Below, piece by piece: positions 39,207-50,492 of a stretch of DNA of 64,000 nucleotides; position 1 is the first letter of the stretch, and every line of letters begins with the position of its first letter. The notes beneath the pieces were generated by a model. It was not told the origin of the DNA and did not search any database. It worked only from the letters and a program-made list of their open reading frames with translations. The stretch spans positions 1-64,000 of the forward strand of contig JASCIV010000024.1 of NCBI GenBank assembly GCA_030374735.1, in the 5' to 3' direction. Position numbers and translations under genes: made by a program. The DNA is from Gracilaria caudata. Taxonomy: Eukaryota > Rhodophyta > Florideophyceae > Gracilariales > Gracilariaceae.

Positions 39207-40367
39207 ATGGAACCCTCGTCTCGTGATGAAGCAGTCGCCCGACTTCAGCAGTATCAAGAACAGGATCTACATCGCCTGCGTCAGCAACTGGAGAACCTCA
39301 ATCGAGAAATAGGAGCCACTGAAGTGAACGTGGCAAACTACAACAACCTATTAAGCGCCGCCAGAGGCGTGGTTGGTATGCGTGGCGGCGTAGTTGATTA
39401 CAAAGCCAGTCAGGCACGAAAGAGGAAACCTGCCAGAAGTAAGCAAAGACTTTGGACAAAGAGAGATGCGACAGCTGTTTTCCACCAGCCGAAACCATTG
39501 CCATCACCGAGTCACTTTCTCGCCCCACGCGGAATGATCTACACCACGTTTCAAAAACGGTTCGAAGCTCCGAGACAAAGTTTTACGGGAGGTACAGCGC
39601 GTGCCACCATCGTTCTGACCAAGGCGTCCAATAGCCAGGATGATAGTTGGAACAGTTCCGCACTGCTCAAAAAGTTGGAGCCGGGAAAACGCATGTGGAT
39701 TGTATACTGGTTTGATCGCAATGCTTCTCACTGGCGTCCACTGGTTAGACCGCCGCGGGCAAAAGGAGGTTTTCGAGTGGGTCTGTTCGCGACCCGATCT
39801 CCGAACCGCCCAACCCCAATAGGACTATCATTGGGTGTCGTTGAGAGCTTTGACGAAAGTTTGAGACAAATTCATGTAAGAGGCGTAGATGTACTAGATG
39901 AGACTCCTCTAATTGCTTTGAAGGAGTATGACGAGCTGAATGAGGCTTTCTTCGACACTCGATCTGGATGGCTGGACGACAATGATCGGCTGCAGCCATT
40001 GTACTACGATCCTATCACTGCAGAAAATCCTTTATCATCGTACTCACTGCAGTTTGACTGTCAATTGTCGGAGAGAATTGATTTTGTCAATCAAAGGAGT
40101 TCAGTTGACATTGAATCCTTGATACGTGAATCTTTGAGACGTATACCGAATAATGTAATCGTCGATCAACATGGCGTTCTTCAACGGAGAGTTGGCTCTC
40201 TTCCGGTAGGTTCGTATAGAGTCTATTACGTAATTGAACCAGTGACAAGCACAATATACATGACAGAGATTGTCTCCGGTATGAGAAGAGAGGTTTGCGA
40301 AGCCGAAGCGGCGTCTGACCCAGAGGCAAAGCTTCATCTAGAGTTCCAAGATCTGTACCATGACTAG
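39207..40367 (+). CDS. TRMO: TRMO (TsaA-like) tRNA N6-methyl-t6A methyltransferase
   Basis: 386 residues. An N-terminal helical segment (about 1-60, coiled coil) precedes a TsaA/VirR-type domain (about 105-240) with 'PRGMIYTTFQKRFEAPRQ' and the signature 'GLFATRSPNRPTPIGLSLGVVE', then 'DVLDETPLIALKEYDE'. The C-terminal domain (about 285-345) matches the eukaryotic/bacterial TRMO extension. The enzyme uses S-adenosylmethionine to methylate t6A37 of ANN-decoding tRNAs. The ATG at 39207 is the only plausible start, because upstream codons overlap the VMA21-like gene and lack ATG. This tight spacing invites a test for shared transcription. No intron. Confidence 0.9.
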   Translation: MEPSSRDEAVARLQQYQEQDLHRLRQQLENLNREIGATEVNVANYNNLLSAARGVVGMRGGVVDYKASQARKRKPARSKQRLWTKRDATAVFHQPKPLPSPSHFLAPRGMIYTTFQKRFEAPRQSFTGGTARATIVLTKASNSQDDSWNSSALLKKLEPGKRMWIVYWFDRNASHWRPLVRPPRAKGGFRVGLFATRSPNRPTPIGLSLGVVESFDESLRQIHVRGVDVLDETPLIALKEYDELNEAFFDTRSGWLDDNDRLQPLYYDPITAENPLSSYSLQFDCQLSERIDFVNQRSSVDIESLIRESLRRIPNNVIVDQHGVLQRRVGSLPVGSYRVYYVIEPVTSTIYMTEIVSGMRREVCEAEAASDPEAKLHLEFQDLYHD

Positions 40368-40798
40368 CTGAGCCACTGGGGTCAAAGAACATACCTGTGA
40401 ATAGTACTTCAGGAAAGTACAGTCGAAGAAGGAATGTGAGTTCTCTCTCTGCTACGCTTTCATTTTTCTTGCAAGAAACGAAAGAGTTGTGACTGGCTAA
40501 TGTATCAAGTGCTGTGTACTATACAGTGTAAAACACTTTTGAGTGTATTGGTGGAAAATCAGGAACATGAAGCATACTTCTAATCACTACGTAAACTATT
40601 GACTTTCAGAACCAGGACGCTCTTCTTGCGTGTACATATCCCTGTATGGCGTATCAATGATTGGACCTGCTTCTTGTTCAAAAAGCCAAATGCTTACGCA
40701 TGTAGAACCACTTCAACGAGGCATAGATGCCTGATATGTACAAAAGCCCGTGCCTTCGACGGGATGGATCCTATATTTCGAAAAGAGTTTGCAGCACA
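40368..40798. other. intergenic between convergent genes
   Basis: 431 bp with no gene recognised. At 40458-40486 CTTTCATTTTTCTTGCAAGAAACGAAAG-like sequence can fold into a loose hairpin. Confidence 0.5.
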
Positions 40799-43378
40799 TC
40801 AGAAACAACACCGCCTTCGACGGCTAATAACTTCATCTTCATTAGCATCCTCACTGAGAGATGTAATCGTGGTGAAGACTTCCCCAAGGGTTGTTGAGTT
40901 GATTGAGTAATCAACTATCTGGAATTCCTCTGCTTGGTCCTCAAGGATATGAACACTCTCTAAAACCTGGGCTTCAGTAGCGTTCCTTGGAAGGCCAAAC
41001 TTCGTGATCACTTCACCATTATCTTTCACGTCGCTTGATAATAATACCGACTGCGGGCATATTTCCCTCAGACATCTTGAAAGCCTTTCGACTTCGGCTG
41101 ATGCTTTTAAGACAACCGTCAGCCGAAAGCCAACCCCAAATTTGGTCTTGAGATGTAAGGCATTTCCAAGAACCCTTAACTTTCCTTTTGCCATAATGCC
41201 GATAGAATTGTGGCCCGCAATTTGCTGTGCTTCCGCAATTGAGTGTGTAATGAGGAAGACAACGCGTCCTTTCTTGGCTCTTTCAATCGCAGCCCACAGA
41301 TCCTTGCGAACATGTGGATCTGCCCCTGAAGTGCACTCATCAAGGAGGACAATCTTTGGATCCCCTGTGAGACTCATTGCAACACTGAGCCTTCGTTGCA
41401 TCCCACCTGAATATGATCCCACGAGTTGGTTAGCGACGTCTATCAAGTCAACATCAGCAAGTCTATCGGATATTTCCCGTGGTCTGCTCTTTCGTGTTAT
41501 ATTCTTCAAGGCCGCGAAAAGCTCGATATGCTCTGCACCCGTCAGATTCTCCCAAAACAAGTCGAACTGGGGACAGACCCCAAGCAGCTTTCGGACTGCC
41601 GCTGGATTCTCTCGAACGGAATGGCCGTATATAAATGCATCTCCAGCTGAGGGATGAAGGACAGTGACAAGCATCTTAAACAGTGTCGACTTCCCCGCCC
41701 CATTAGAACCCAATAGCGCGAACGCCGTATTCCTTTTCACACTGAAAGAAACATCGTCAACCGCCACAAAGTTGCCAAATTTCTTCGAAACGTTCTTAAT
41801 CACAAGAGCTGCAGTGTCTCGCTGCCCGCGAGCAACAGCTTCACGTTCCTGCCGCACATCAGCGTCTTCAGCATCCGGATCATAGCTTTGGGATAACAGG
41901 TCATACCCAACACTTTCATCCGTTTCATCACCATCAGCTTTCTCTTGATCCAGAGCAAACACAGTCCTTTTTCTTCCCATAAAACCCCAGTACTTGGGCT
42001 GTAAGAAGTAATACGGCTTCAGGGGTATCCCATTGCCAGACGGCACAACGTTGTCCAGATATATGGACAGTATCAGGGCTACGGCGCCTGAACCTGCCAT
42101 CCATTTCCAACATTCTCGAATGGGAAACACCGGAATATAGGAATTCAACTGTGAGAAGTTAAGAGCGTTACCTTGGAGAGCGAGAACATTACCGTCAAAC
42201 AATGCTTTTGCGAACATCGTAGTGGGCAAAATTGCGAACAACTGGCGAAGAAACAACACATCATCACTGATTACTGCTTCCCCGTTCTCGTCCAGCCTAT
42301 AAAGTATGGACCCAGCGCTAGCAATTATATATCCGATAGAAAACAGAAAAAATCCGACCCCAGATACGGATTCCGACCTTTTCAGAAGGCTGGCCACCAA
42401 CATAGTCCACGCCACCAGGCTTATTGAGAAGATGAAGTAAGTCAAAAAGTATGTGTAGAAATTGCTTACGATGAAGTATTTGAAGCGGAATACATGACCG
42501 AAAGCAATAAGCAGTAAAGTGAGGATAAAATTGATGAACAGATACGGGAAGCACCATGAAATATAATGCTGCGACTGAAGTTGTCCGGCCAATTTCAGAG
42601 CATCTCGTAAACCGCGCTGTTTTTCCAGCACCAGCCTATAGAGAAAGAAAATGAGACTCAGGAAATAAACAGCAAACGACATGAACTCCCCATAAAGCCC
42701 AAAGGCATCCAGGCCAGCATCATTACCAATGTCGAGAGAAACAATGTTTGGGTGAGGAAATACTGAAGCGTTGAGAGATATGTCGAAAGCATTACCGGAA
42801 ACTTCTGGCATGAGCTGAAGATTCATTTGATGAATCATAGCCGGGAGCACCACCTGTGAATGGAAATCGGTTTCTCCAAGGGGGAAGTCAAACTGTAGAC
42901 TTTCATTGTATTGAACTATGAAGCGTACGTTACCACTGTCGATCTCGTCGAGTGAATCGTTATCAAAGATGTAGGCAGCCTGGGTTTGGTTCGGGTTGTT
43001 GAAGAGAAACTGATTCAAATTTTCCTCATCAGCGAAGGCCCTTGTCTCGTTTTCGGGGATAGAATTGCGGGAGGCAACTGATTGCACCCATTGTTTTACA
43101 CGATCGTCTCCCTCAGGAACATAGGCGATGGTAAAGCAGTTTACAGTTTCGAACGGTACGCACCGCGGGATGAAGTCGATAGTCCGTGGTTCTGGGATCC
43201 GGTTTTCCAAGAATTCCGGAGCGAAGCCTTCCCCATTGTCTATAGAAATCTGACTAACGTATAAAACCAACATCGCCAAGAAAGTGCTCAGAAGTGTCAC
43301 CACGAGAGTTGGGAAATCTCGTCCAATGAGGAGAACATTCTTCTTTGTCAATATGAACGTTGCATCCCAAAAACCCAT
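40799..43378 (-). CDS. ABCA-type half-transporter 1
   Basis: 859 residues. One N-terminal helix and a large extracytosolic loop (about 45-225, several N-glycosylation sequons) precede a six-helix ABC2-type membrane domain (about 230-445). A nucleotide-binding domain follows, with Walker A G557-SNGAGKST, signature YSGGM (656-660) and Walker B D680-E681. ABCA members move lipids across membranes. The D-loop region reads DECTSGADP rather than DEPTSGMDP (Cys for the usual Pro). The C-terminus RRRRCCF has a Cys pair that could be palmitoylated. A half-transporter must pair with another half; a second one (44502-47296) is divergent to it. Start ATG 43378, no intron. Confidence 0.93.
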   Translation of the reverse strand: MGFWDATFILTKKNVLLIGRDFPTLVVTLLSTFLAMLVLYVSQISIDNGEGFAPEFLENRIPEPRTIDFIPRCVPFETVNCFTIAYVPEGDDRVKQWVQSVASRNSIPENETRAFADEENLNQFLFNNPNQTQAAYIFDNDSLDEIDSGNVRFIVQYNESLQFDFPLGETDFHSQVVLPAMIHQMNLQLMPEVSGNAFDISLNASVFPHPNIVSLDIGNDAGLDAFGLYGEFMSFAVYFLSLIFFLYRLVLEKQRGLRDALKLAGQLQSQHYISWCFPYLFINFILTLLLIAFGHVFRFKYFIVSNFYTYFLTYFIFSISLVAWTMLVASLLKRSESVSGVGFFLFSIGYIIASAGSILYRLDENGEAVISDDVLFLRQLFAILPTTMFAKALFDGNVLALQGNALNFSQLNSYIPVFPIRECWKWMAGSGAVALILSIYLDNVVPSGNGIPLKPYYFLQPKYWGFMGRKRTVFALDQEKADGDETDESVGYDLLSQSYDPDAEDADVRQEREAVARGQRDTAALVIKNVSKKFGNFVAVDDVSFSVKRNTAFALLGSNGAGKSTLFKMLVTVLHPSAGDAFIYGHSVRENPAAVRKLLGVCPQFDLFWENLTGAEHIELFAALKNITRKSRPREISDRLADVDLIDVANQLVGSYSGGMQRRLSVAMSLTGDPKIVLLDECTSGADPHVRKDLWAAIERAKKGRVVFLITHSIAEAQQIAGHNSIGIMAKGKLRVLGNALHLKTKFGVGFRLTVVLKASAEVERLSRCLREICPQSVLLSSDVKDNGEVITKFGLPRNATEAQVLESVHILEDQAEEFQIVDYSINSTTLGEVFTTITSLSEDANEDEVISRRRRCCF

Positions 43379-44501
43379 CGCTCTTAGTCGTCGAGAGGGA
43401 GATGGGCAAGACGAGCGCTTGATTCAACAGCTTGGGCTCACAACCTTAAAGAGTTTGCCACTTCCAACCTCGGACAACTGCGGAAAACACAACAGTTCCA
43501 GTTCAAGACAATCTGCCGAGTGTTACCCAACGTACAATTTTCAATGCTTGACCAATGAAAAGGCTGAACGCTACCCTTGAGATACGACAATGTTTGGAGA
43601 AGCTCGATACGCCCAAACGTCCCCAGACTTGCTTTGAGGGCCAGAGAGACGAGCGCGTTAGTTCACCGAAGCGAGAAGCGATTTATAAGTTAAAGGGTTA
43701 CAAAGAGAGGGACGGATGCGTTTGACCTTCAAGGCATTGCAGTTGGTGTGTCCCCTCGCGGGAGATAGATTCAGCTGTGTGTAGAGGTGGCACTTCTCGC
43801 CAACTCTTGCAGTAAGGCTAAACAGGAGGAGCCGGATATTGCGAACGTGAAGAACCTCGCTGGTGGACATCTGGTTCTCATACATCTCTGGTGAATCTGC
43901 ACGTGTATCCCAGCGTTTCGATGCGCTTGAAACTTTGAAAAGGAAACTGATCGCTGCACCTGAGCTGAAGCGCAGCCTTCACGCCATTTGTGCGATTCAT
44001 TGTAGAACGCTACCCTTGGTAAGTGTCCTGCGCAACCCCTCAGTTACAAGCGTACGACACAATGACGGAACAGATTGTCAAATTGCGTCGTTCATTGTCA
44101 ACCCATATGACAAGGCAAACCTCCATCCAGCGCGGACAGATCTCGTGCTGGCTCTTATTGTTAGTAGGACAAAGAGTACAGTCGTTCATTCGGCAAGCCC
44201 CTACTGACACACTTGAACTTCATTTCTGCATCGAACACATTGGTGTTGCGCAAATCATTTGGTTCAAAGCACTCCAGTACACCCTTACCTGTGCGTACGC
44301 AGTCTTACTTGGTGAAGGTTTCTAAGTGACAATTTATGACGAACTTCGCTGCCTTGTGCACCACCTTTTGGTTCTGGCACTAAGCATCCTTGAATACTCT
44401 TCCACTTTTTCCCACACTATTTCAATCCGCTCGCCTTCAAAGGTAACAAAATCACAACTCAATCCTTGTGTCCCATTTGTCGTGATTCGGCTCAATCCGC
44501 A
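43379..44501. promoter_or_regulatory. shared divergent region of the two ABCA half-transporter genes
   Basis: 1.1 kb. It contains two copies of the GAACGCTACCCTTG core: 43565-43580 and the full 20-bp form at 44003-44022. No gene recognised. Confidence 0.45.
44003..44022 (+). repeat. 20-bp repeat TAGAACGCTACCCTTGGTAA, copy 1
   Basis: Identical over 20 bp to 54501-54520. Shorter relatives: 10436-10453, 43565-43580 and 50420-50430. Confidence 0.8.
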
Positions 44502-47296
44502 ATGGCGCGATCGTTCTTCCGCAATCAAATCAACGGTCTTTTACTCCGAACTTGGCACTACCAACGACGCCAGCGTTTCAACATCTGCTGCAATTTCATA
44601 ATCTCCCCGATACTTCTTGCGCTGCTGGTTGTGCTTCAGAGGACTATCAAGGCACCAGCAGTCGTTTCTTTTCCTTTTCAACGAGATCCACGAGGTGCAT
44701 TTGTCGCTCGTCCGCTAAATCCCGGCCGTTGCGTTGAAGCGGTGAAAGAATTCAATATACCAGCAGCTGTGGAGTTGTGTAGCAATAATGCGTTCGAACC
44801 AAAGCACAGGGTTCCAACCTTTGTCCCAGAGCAGTTTACCGACCTGATTGGCTCACGTAGCACAAGAGTTCCGTCAAACAACACTGGTCTGCTGGGAGAG
44901 TTGTCATTGGAGCCGTTCATCTTTCCAGGAGCTCTTCCCGGGAACGACTTCAGTGAATCTCAGACAAGTTATGACGGTGTCTTTCTTCACTCATATTTTG
45001 ATGGCAATCCGGAAGATCCTGTGTATCGACAGTTCCTTAACGTTGAAAGCGTGGGTCAGATTGATGAACGCTATCAGATGGAAACCATTCCTGCTGCCTC
45101 GAAGGAAGAATTTTCAAGTAACCTTTTCAACTCTTGGTTAAGTGGTACGTTTTTTGCTCCGTATACAAGCGCCATAACCTTCGAGGATGCTCAGCGAACT
45201 AGTGGCAATGGAATTAGTGTGTCTGCGACTGTGTTCTACAACGAATCGGAAAGTACGAATTGCACAGAGTCCTGCCCTCTCGTGTCGAGCGTGATTGGTC
45301 TAGAAAACGCAATCTTCAAAATTGTTTCCCCAGATAACTCCGCCGTAGCTTTTCTTCGCCGTATGCCTGTGATCCCAAATCAGAACGACCTAGGTTTCGT
45401 CAAGTTGATTATCAGTGTCGTCATCGGACTCATAAGCCACTTTCTTTTGCCCAATTACCTTCAGATTATTGTTCAAGAGCGTGTTGCAAGACTAAGGTCA
45501 ATGATGGAAATCATGGGGTTGCGTAAACGAAACTACTGGTTGGGTACGTATCTTGGGCTCTTGATTGAGTATATTCTTTCACAGGCTTTAATCATAATCG
45601 TGGGGGCTGCGATAGGGATATCGTTTTACTCAGACAATGCTCCCCTGGCTTATATCATTCTCTTCTTTTTATGGTACGTCCAAAGCTCAAGTGTACTTCG
45701 CTTCTTTCCTATGAATGCAGCCAGCGCTAATTATCTTGTTTGCTCGCTTTCTCATTTTCCTACATCCTTAGGGGGAACGTGCTTATCGCACATGCAGTTC
45801 TTTTTGCTCCTTTCTTTGGAAGCCCAGAAACTGCTCAAACATTTGGTTGGTTCTATGTGCTTATCGTCAATCTCGTTGGTGGTCCTTATCTTGGACGGCG
45901 ATTAAGTGATGACACAGCCACAGAGGGTACGTGGGCTGCGATAATGATTTTACCGTCCTTTGCGTTTCTTCGAAGTGTATATTTCGCAGGGGCGCTGAAT
46001 AGTGGGGGGAAAGGAGTTACAATAGGATCGGAAACGTACAGCGATGTGGCACTGGGAATATGCCAAGACCGAGGTATATTCTGCAGATCATATTTGTTTT
46101 TGGTAATTGAATTCTTCTTCCTGTTCCTTTTTGGTCTCTACTTTGATCTTGTTATTCCTACCCGACATGGGACTCGTCTTCACCCTCTGTTTTTCCTTGG
46201 ATTCAAGAGAAAAGTCAAAACCGGGGATGGGGATGAGAACGCCAACCCGAATCAAGCAGAATCAGATATTCATTTTGAAGAGTCTCGAGCGCATAGCATT
46301 GTGCAAAACATAGATGCTGAACCATTCGAAGGTGTGGTACTTGATAAGCTTTCAAAGACATATCCTGGCAATCCTCCAGTTAAAGCTGTACAAGGACTAT
46401 CCCTCGTCGTGAGGCAAAATGAAGTGCTCAGCATTATAGCACCAAATGGAGCCGGGAAAACTTCTGCATTTAGAACTCTTATCGGGGAACTGGAGGCAAC
46501 ATCTGGAAACGCTTTGATCTTTGGACATTCAATAATCACTGATGTACATGAGATTCACAAGAGTATGGGGGTTACCCCACAACAGGATATTTTGTGGGAT
46601 GTATTGACTGTCCAGGAACACCTTTTCTTCTATGGACGTCTGAAAAATCTTTACGGCAGTAATCTAAAGGAAGAGGTTGAGAAATCTTTGGAATCGGTTC
46701 AGTTAACATTTGCGAGAAATAGAAAAGTTCGAATCATTAGTGGGGGGATGAAGCGTCGCCTCTCCGTCAGCATTGCTCTGATTGGAAATCCGAGGTTCAT
46801 AATCTTAGATGAGCCGTCCACTGGTCTTGACATTGTCGCACGCGAGAAGTTATGGAACTCAATTCAACGCATCAAGGACGATAAAGCGGTTATACTTACT
46901 ACTCACTCACTTGAAGAAGCTGAGGCGCTGAGTACCAGAGTGGCAATTATGTCCCGAGGAAGGTTGAGGTGTATTGGAACACCAGAAGATCTCAAGTTAA
47001 GGCTGGGTAAAGGCCATCGCCTTTCAGTGTCAGTGCCTGCTTCAAAGGTCGGTGCGCTACACGATGCGATCCTTAGTCTTGCTCCTGAGGCAGTGGTCGA
47101 GACATCCCTGGGCGGCAATATTGAGTACGCACTTCCTAGGTCATTTGCGGTTGCGAGGATTTTTTCCATGATGGCAGAGAGAAAGGAAGACCTGCATGTA
47201 AAAGACTGGTCCATACACCAATCCACACTTGAGGATGTATTCTTACAAGTGACGGAAAGGACTAAACGCTCCGAAATTGATGACGAAGAAGTGTAA
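44502..47296 (+). CDS. ABCA-type half-transporter 2
   Basis: Exons 44502-45673 and 45772-47296 give 898 residues. The 98-bp intron begins GTACGT, has GCTAATT as a weak branch match and ends CCTTAG; removing it joins 'ILFFLW' and 'GNVLIAH'. Architecture matches the first half-transporter: one N-terminal helix, a long extracytosolic loop, a six-helix ABC2 domain, then a nucleotide-binding domain with Walker A APNGAGKT (614-621), signature ISGGM and Walker B 'FIILDEPSTGLDI'. The first Walker A residue is Ala instead of Gly, but the P-loop GxGK(T) is intact. It probably functions as a dimer in lipid transport. Frames on either side of the intron each run on into stops. Confidence 0.93.
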
Positions 47297-47359
47297 ACTG
47301 AACATGGGCAACTAGTAATGAAACGCAGACTCGTATTACACGGGAACGCCTTCTTAGTG

Positions 47360-47439
47360 AGAGAGCGTTTCTTTCCGCAGAAACGCTCTACACTTAGTTC
47401 TAATTAGCTAGGTGTGCCTCTATGTGAGACAGAGATGAC
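47360..47439 (+). repeat. hairpin repeat, copy B
   Basis: AGAGAGCGTTTC, loop TTTCCGCA-like, GAAACGCTCT (perfect 9-bp stem GAGCGTTTC/GAAACGCTC), the ACTTAGTTCTAATTAGCTA block and GTGTGCCTCTAT end. It lies in the 365-bp gap (47297-47661) between convergent genes; nothing else is seen in that gap. Confidence 0.88.
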
Positions 47440-47661
47440 GAGCACCAACGAAAGTTTCTTCTATCAGACCTCAAGGTCCGGAGATCTGGAAGAGCTGTCG
47501 TACTTGTACCATAAACGCTAATGCACATGACAGCAACATAGAATGGAAAGGTAAATCCAGTGCAGGCATCCAGTGAATCTTGAAGTCTCTCCGTCAAAAC
47601 TGAATACCGAGTATGCCTCGCGTGTCAATGGGAAGTGAAAGAAATGAGAAGCATCGTGTAT

Positions 47662-49629
47662 TCATCGAACCCAGTCTTCGAATGATATTATTCGTGCGTC
47701 TTCAGGCGGGGGTTGCTTCACGTTTGCCAGGCGTTCATACACAGCATCAACGCCAGGGGGAACAACGCGTCGTTTCTTCTCCCCGCCTTCCAGCACATGA
47801 TTGGTGACCTGATCTAGTATATGCACACAAGGAATTTCGGCGTCATATAGAGGATCAACGGGGTGTTCACTAATCCGTTTTCGCTTAAGGTTTGGTTTCC
47901 ACACTGAAAGAAAGCGACGCCAATCATGGTCTGGTAAATCCTCCGTGCGTGGCCCAGTGCTAACAACATCTTCAAGTTTCCTTTCACTCTTAATTGAAAA
48001 ATATGACTGCCCAGTTGTGTCTACCCTGGCAAAAGGGTTTGCCTTGGCAGATCCACTTTGACGAGCTTGTCGGGAAGCCAGAGTGTCATTTGCGCTGTTG
48101 AGCTGCATGTTTCGTTTCGCTAGGCTCTGAAAGATATCAGTGTTCCTTATCGTATTCTTCAGTACATACTGTTCTTCGTACTGTCTTATTCGTATCAGTC
48201 GCTGTTCTAGGTCGCTGACTTCAGACTCGAGTTTCGCTACAGCCTCTTCGTCGTTTAGCGCTCGAGCGTTTCCTAAGTCTTGTCGCTTAATATCCAAGGC
48301 AGTCTTTGCTTCCGTTCTTTTCAAAGTCCAATTCACTCGATGTGGATATACTACTTCCATGTTAGCGATGTGGTTTTTCTCCTCCTCTTCAGTTGGGGTT
48401 ATTCTTTTATGCAATGCCGCCAATGACTGCCTTGTTAATCTTTCAATCTCATCCCTCCGAGGAAATTCAATGATGTCCCTATTGCAAACGTAGCGATACC
48501 TCTGGAACTCCGATTCTGTAGGGTGGGATCCCGAGGTGAGGAAAATCTGAAATGATCTCTTATCGCGCCCGTGCTCTAGAACGAGAAGCCAATTTGTCTT
48601 GCGGTCTTCATTCAATTTGTACACGGACCCTCTCTTCACAGAGGCGATGCGACATAGCAAATATTCGTCTTCTTGTCCAGGAGCCTTGACCCTGGCGAAA
48701 AGGCCGACTACAACTCTTGGAAAGAACGGCTCCTGTGACAAACGAATTAGGCTATCGCGCCTCATGAACAATGGGGTAGTAACTCTCCCACCCGGTGCAT
48801 TAACATCAACAAGATCTGAGTAGCCTAAACCAGGACCATGCTCTTGCATGAGCTCCTTATCTGGCTTCAATTCTTCAACTTCCTTCTTTACCTCTCTCTT
48901 TATTTCCTGTCTCCGCAGCTGGTCGGGCTCGCTGTCGGCATCACTGAGGTCCATATCCACAACTCGTGATGATTTCTTTCTCTTGTCTTCCGCCAGAGCT
49001 TGCAATGCATCCGATTTTGAAGACGGTTTGGTACGACCGCTGCTTCGAGATGTTCTCTTGCCAATATCAGCCATGCTGCTTGCTTCTCTGGCCATGATCT
49101 CCCGTTTCTTCTTCCATATGTCGTACTCTCTATTCCTGTCTTCGATACGTGCCTCCAATTCAAGCTCCCTTTCCACTTCGTTCATTTTCAATAGCCTCTC
49201 GCGATCTGCGGCATCCCCATAACCTTGCTCATCATACCTGTATTGAAATTCCTCATCTTCATCTATATTTCCCTCCTCTTCTAAACGGGCGGATCCTTTA
49301 CCACGCGAAGTGGTCTTTTTGTCAGATGACTTTGTGCGACGCCTTGTTTGTTTAGACTTTGAGGTTCTCCTCTTATCGGAAGAACGGGAGCTCTTCTTTT
49401 TGGACTTCGATTTGGATATGTAATCGTCATCATCTTCGTCATCAACACCATACTCGTTGTCGTCGTCATCCTCATCATCGTGGTCTAGCTCAGCGTCATC
49501 ATCTTCGGGGCCATCGCTATCTGCAATACCTTCGAATTCTGCACCATCTGAATCAGAAGGGCTGCTCTTCCTCTCAGACCGCTTTTTTCCATCTGTGACA
49601 GCGAGAAGCTCCGCGTCAAGATCCTCCAT
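47662..49629 (-). CDS. RTF1: RTF1, Paf1-complex subunit
   Basis: 655 residues. A very acidic then Lys/Ser-rich start (about 15-125, with long Asp/Glu runs) is followed by the RTF1 histone-modification segment ('YDEQGYGDAADRERLLKMNEVERELELE', about 132-160). The Plus3 domain (about 290-400) is next ('RLSQEPFFPRVVVGLFARV', 'EDEYLLCRIASVKRG...YKL'), then a coiled coil (about 420-480) and a C-terminal Paf1-binding-type region. RTF1 links elongating RNA polymerase II and Spt5 to H2B ubiquitination in the nucleus. The ATG at 49629 is clear (MEDLDAELL). No intron, although the coding frame has strong low-complexity stretches. Confidence 0.94.
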   Translation of the reverse strand: MEDLDAELLAVTDGKKRSERKSSPSDSDGAEFEGIADSDGPEDDDAELDHDDEDDDDNEYGVDDEDDDDYISKSKSKKKSSRSSDKRRTSKSKQTRRRTKSSDKKTTSRGKGSARLEEEGNIDEDEEFQYRYDEQGYGDAADRERLLKMNEVERELELEARIEDRNREYDIWKKKREIMAREASSMADIGKRTSRSSGRTKPSSKSDALQALAEDKRKKSSRVVDMDLSDADSEPDQLRRQEIKREVKKEVEELKPDKELMQEHGPGLGYSDLVDVNAPGGRVTTPLFMRRDSLIRLSQEPFFPRVVVGLFARVKAPGQEDEYLLCRIASVKRGSVYKLNEDRKTNWLLVLEHGRDKRSFQIFLTSGSHPTESEFQRYRYVCNRDIIEFPRRDEIERLTRQSLAALHKRITPTEEEEKNHIANMEVVYPHRVNWTLKRTEAKTALDIKRQDLGNARALNDEEAVAKLESEVSDLEQRLIRIRQYEEQYVLKNTIRNTDIFQSLAKRNMQLNSANDTLASRQARQSGSAKANPFARVDTTGQSYFSIKSERKLEDVVSTGPRTEDLPDHDWRRFLSVWKPNLKRKRISEHPVDPLYDAEIPCVHILDQVTNHVLEGGEKKRRVVPPGVDAVYERLANVKQPPPEDARIISFEDWVR

Positions 49630-50492
49630 GAAGCCAGCACCTCACAGACAAGAGGTTTGGGTTTGATGTGAACAAATATATTTAAAACTGAGCAGCTAAG
49701 GATCAATCGACTGGAAAGCACGTGAGCGTAGCTGATGAAAGGGAGTACTGCCGTTTGAAATGCTCAAAGACTTCTCAAACCCAGCACCGAGGAACTTCCG
49801 AGAAAACAGAATCTTTTCTTCCAAGAATCCCTTTTTCTGTAAGTTAAGTTACTGAGGGAAGCGTTAAAGGTTGAAGGGGCTCCTTAGCAAGCCCCCCTCC
49901 CTGCGATAATACTATCGTAGCGTGTTGGTGATATCGATATGAATGAGTGCGAAACAGATGGATGGAGCTGTGAAGATTCGAATTGAAGGGATCGTGCTCT
50001 GTGACCAAACAAACAAGAGTGAGTGCCCTCTTCTGAAAGCGTCGTATATCCATCTTCCGCTTACGTTTTGTACGTGTACATGTACCAAGGCCCCATTTAA
50101 TGCCCCATTTTGATAATAATCCCTATTAATAGAGTAAATCATATTCTATTTTATTCTTAAAACATTGTAAAGAAATGTTTCTGAATGGCGAGGTGAGATC
50201 TTCCTGCTCTAACATTATACAAGGGTTTAATGATCACCGGATTGTTGGCATGCCGATGATGTTGAAGTCGAATGCTTCGCTTGGATTCTTCTCCACGAAG
50301 CAGAGATATTCACGGACAAAACATTCGAATTACTGAGCTGAACTTGAAACGTATTCGGGTGGGAGGAACATCACACTGTTAACAAGCTTTGCCTACTGAT
50401 AGCCTACCGCCCAGAAGGTTAGAACGCTACTTTGTACAAGCCTATTTGGCAAGATATCTTTGTCTGAGAGGCAGCTGTCCGTTATTCACCAA
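49630..50492. promoter_or_regulatory. divergent upstream region of RTF1 and YbeY
   Basis: 862 bp between RTF1 (minus) and YbeY (plus). It includes a diverged copy of the 43-bp repeat (49861-49895) and the TAGAACGCTAC core (50420-50430). No gene. Confidence 0.45.

Noticed and set aside
44466..45905. 479-codon frame ending after ABCA membrane helices, as a truncated protein
   Set aside because: The end is translated intron; splicing 45674-45771 joins it to the nucleotide-binding half.
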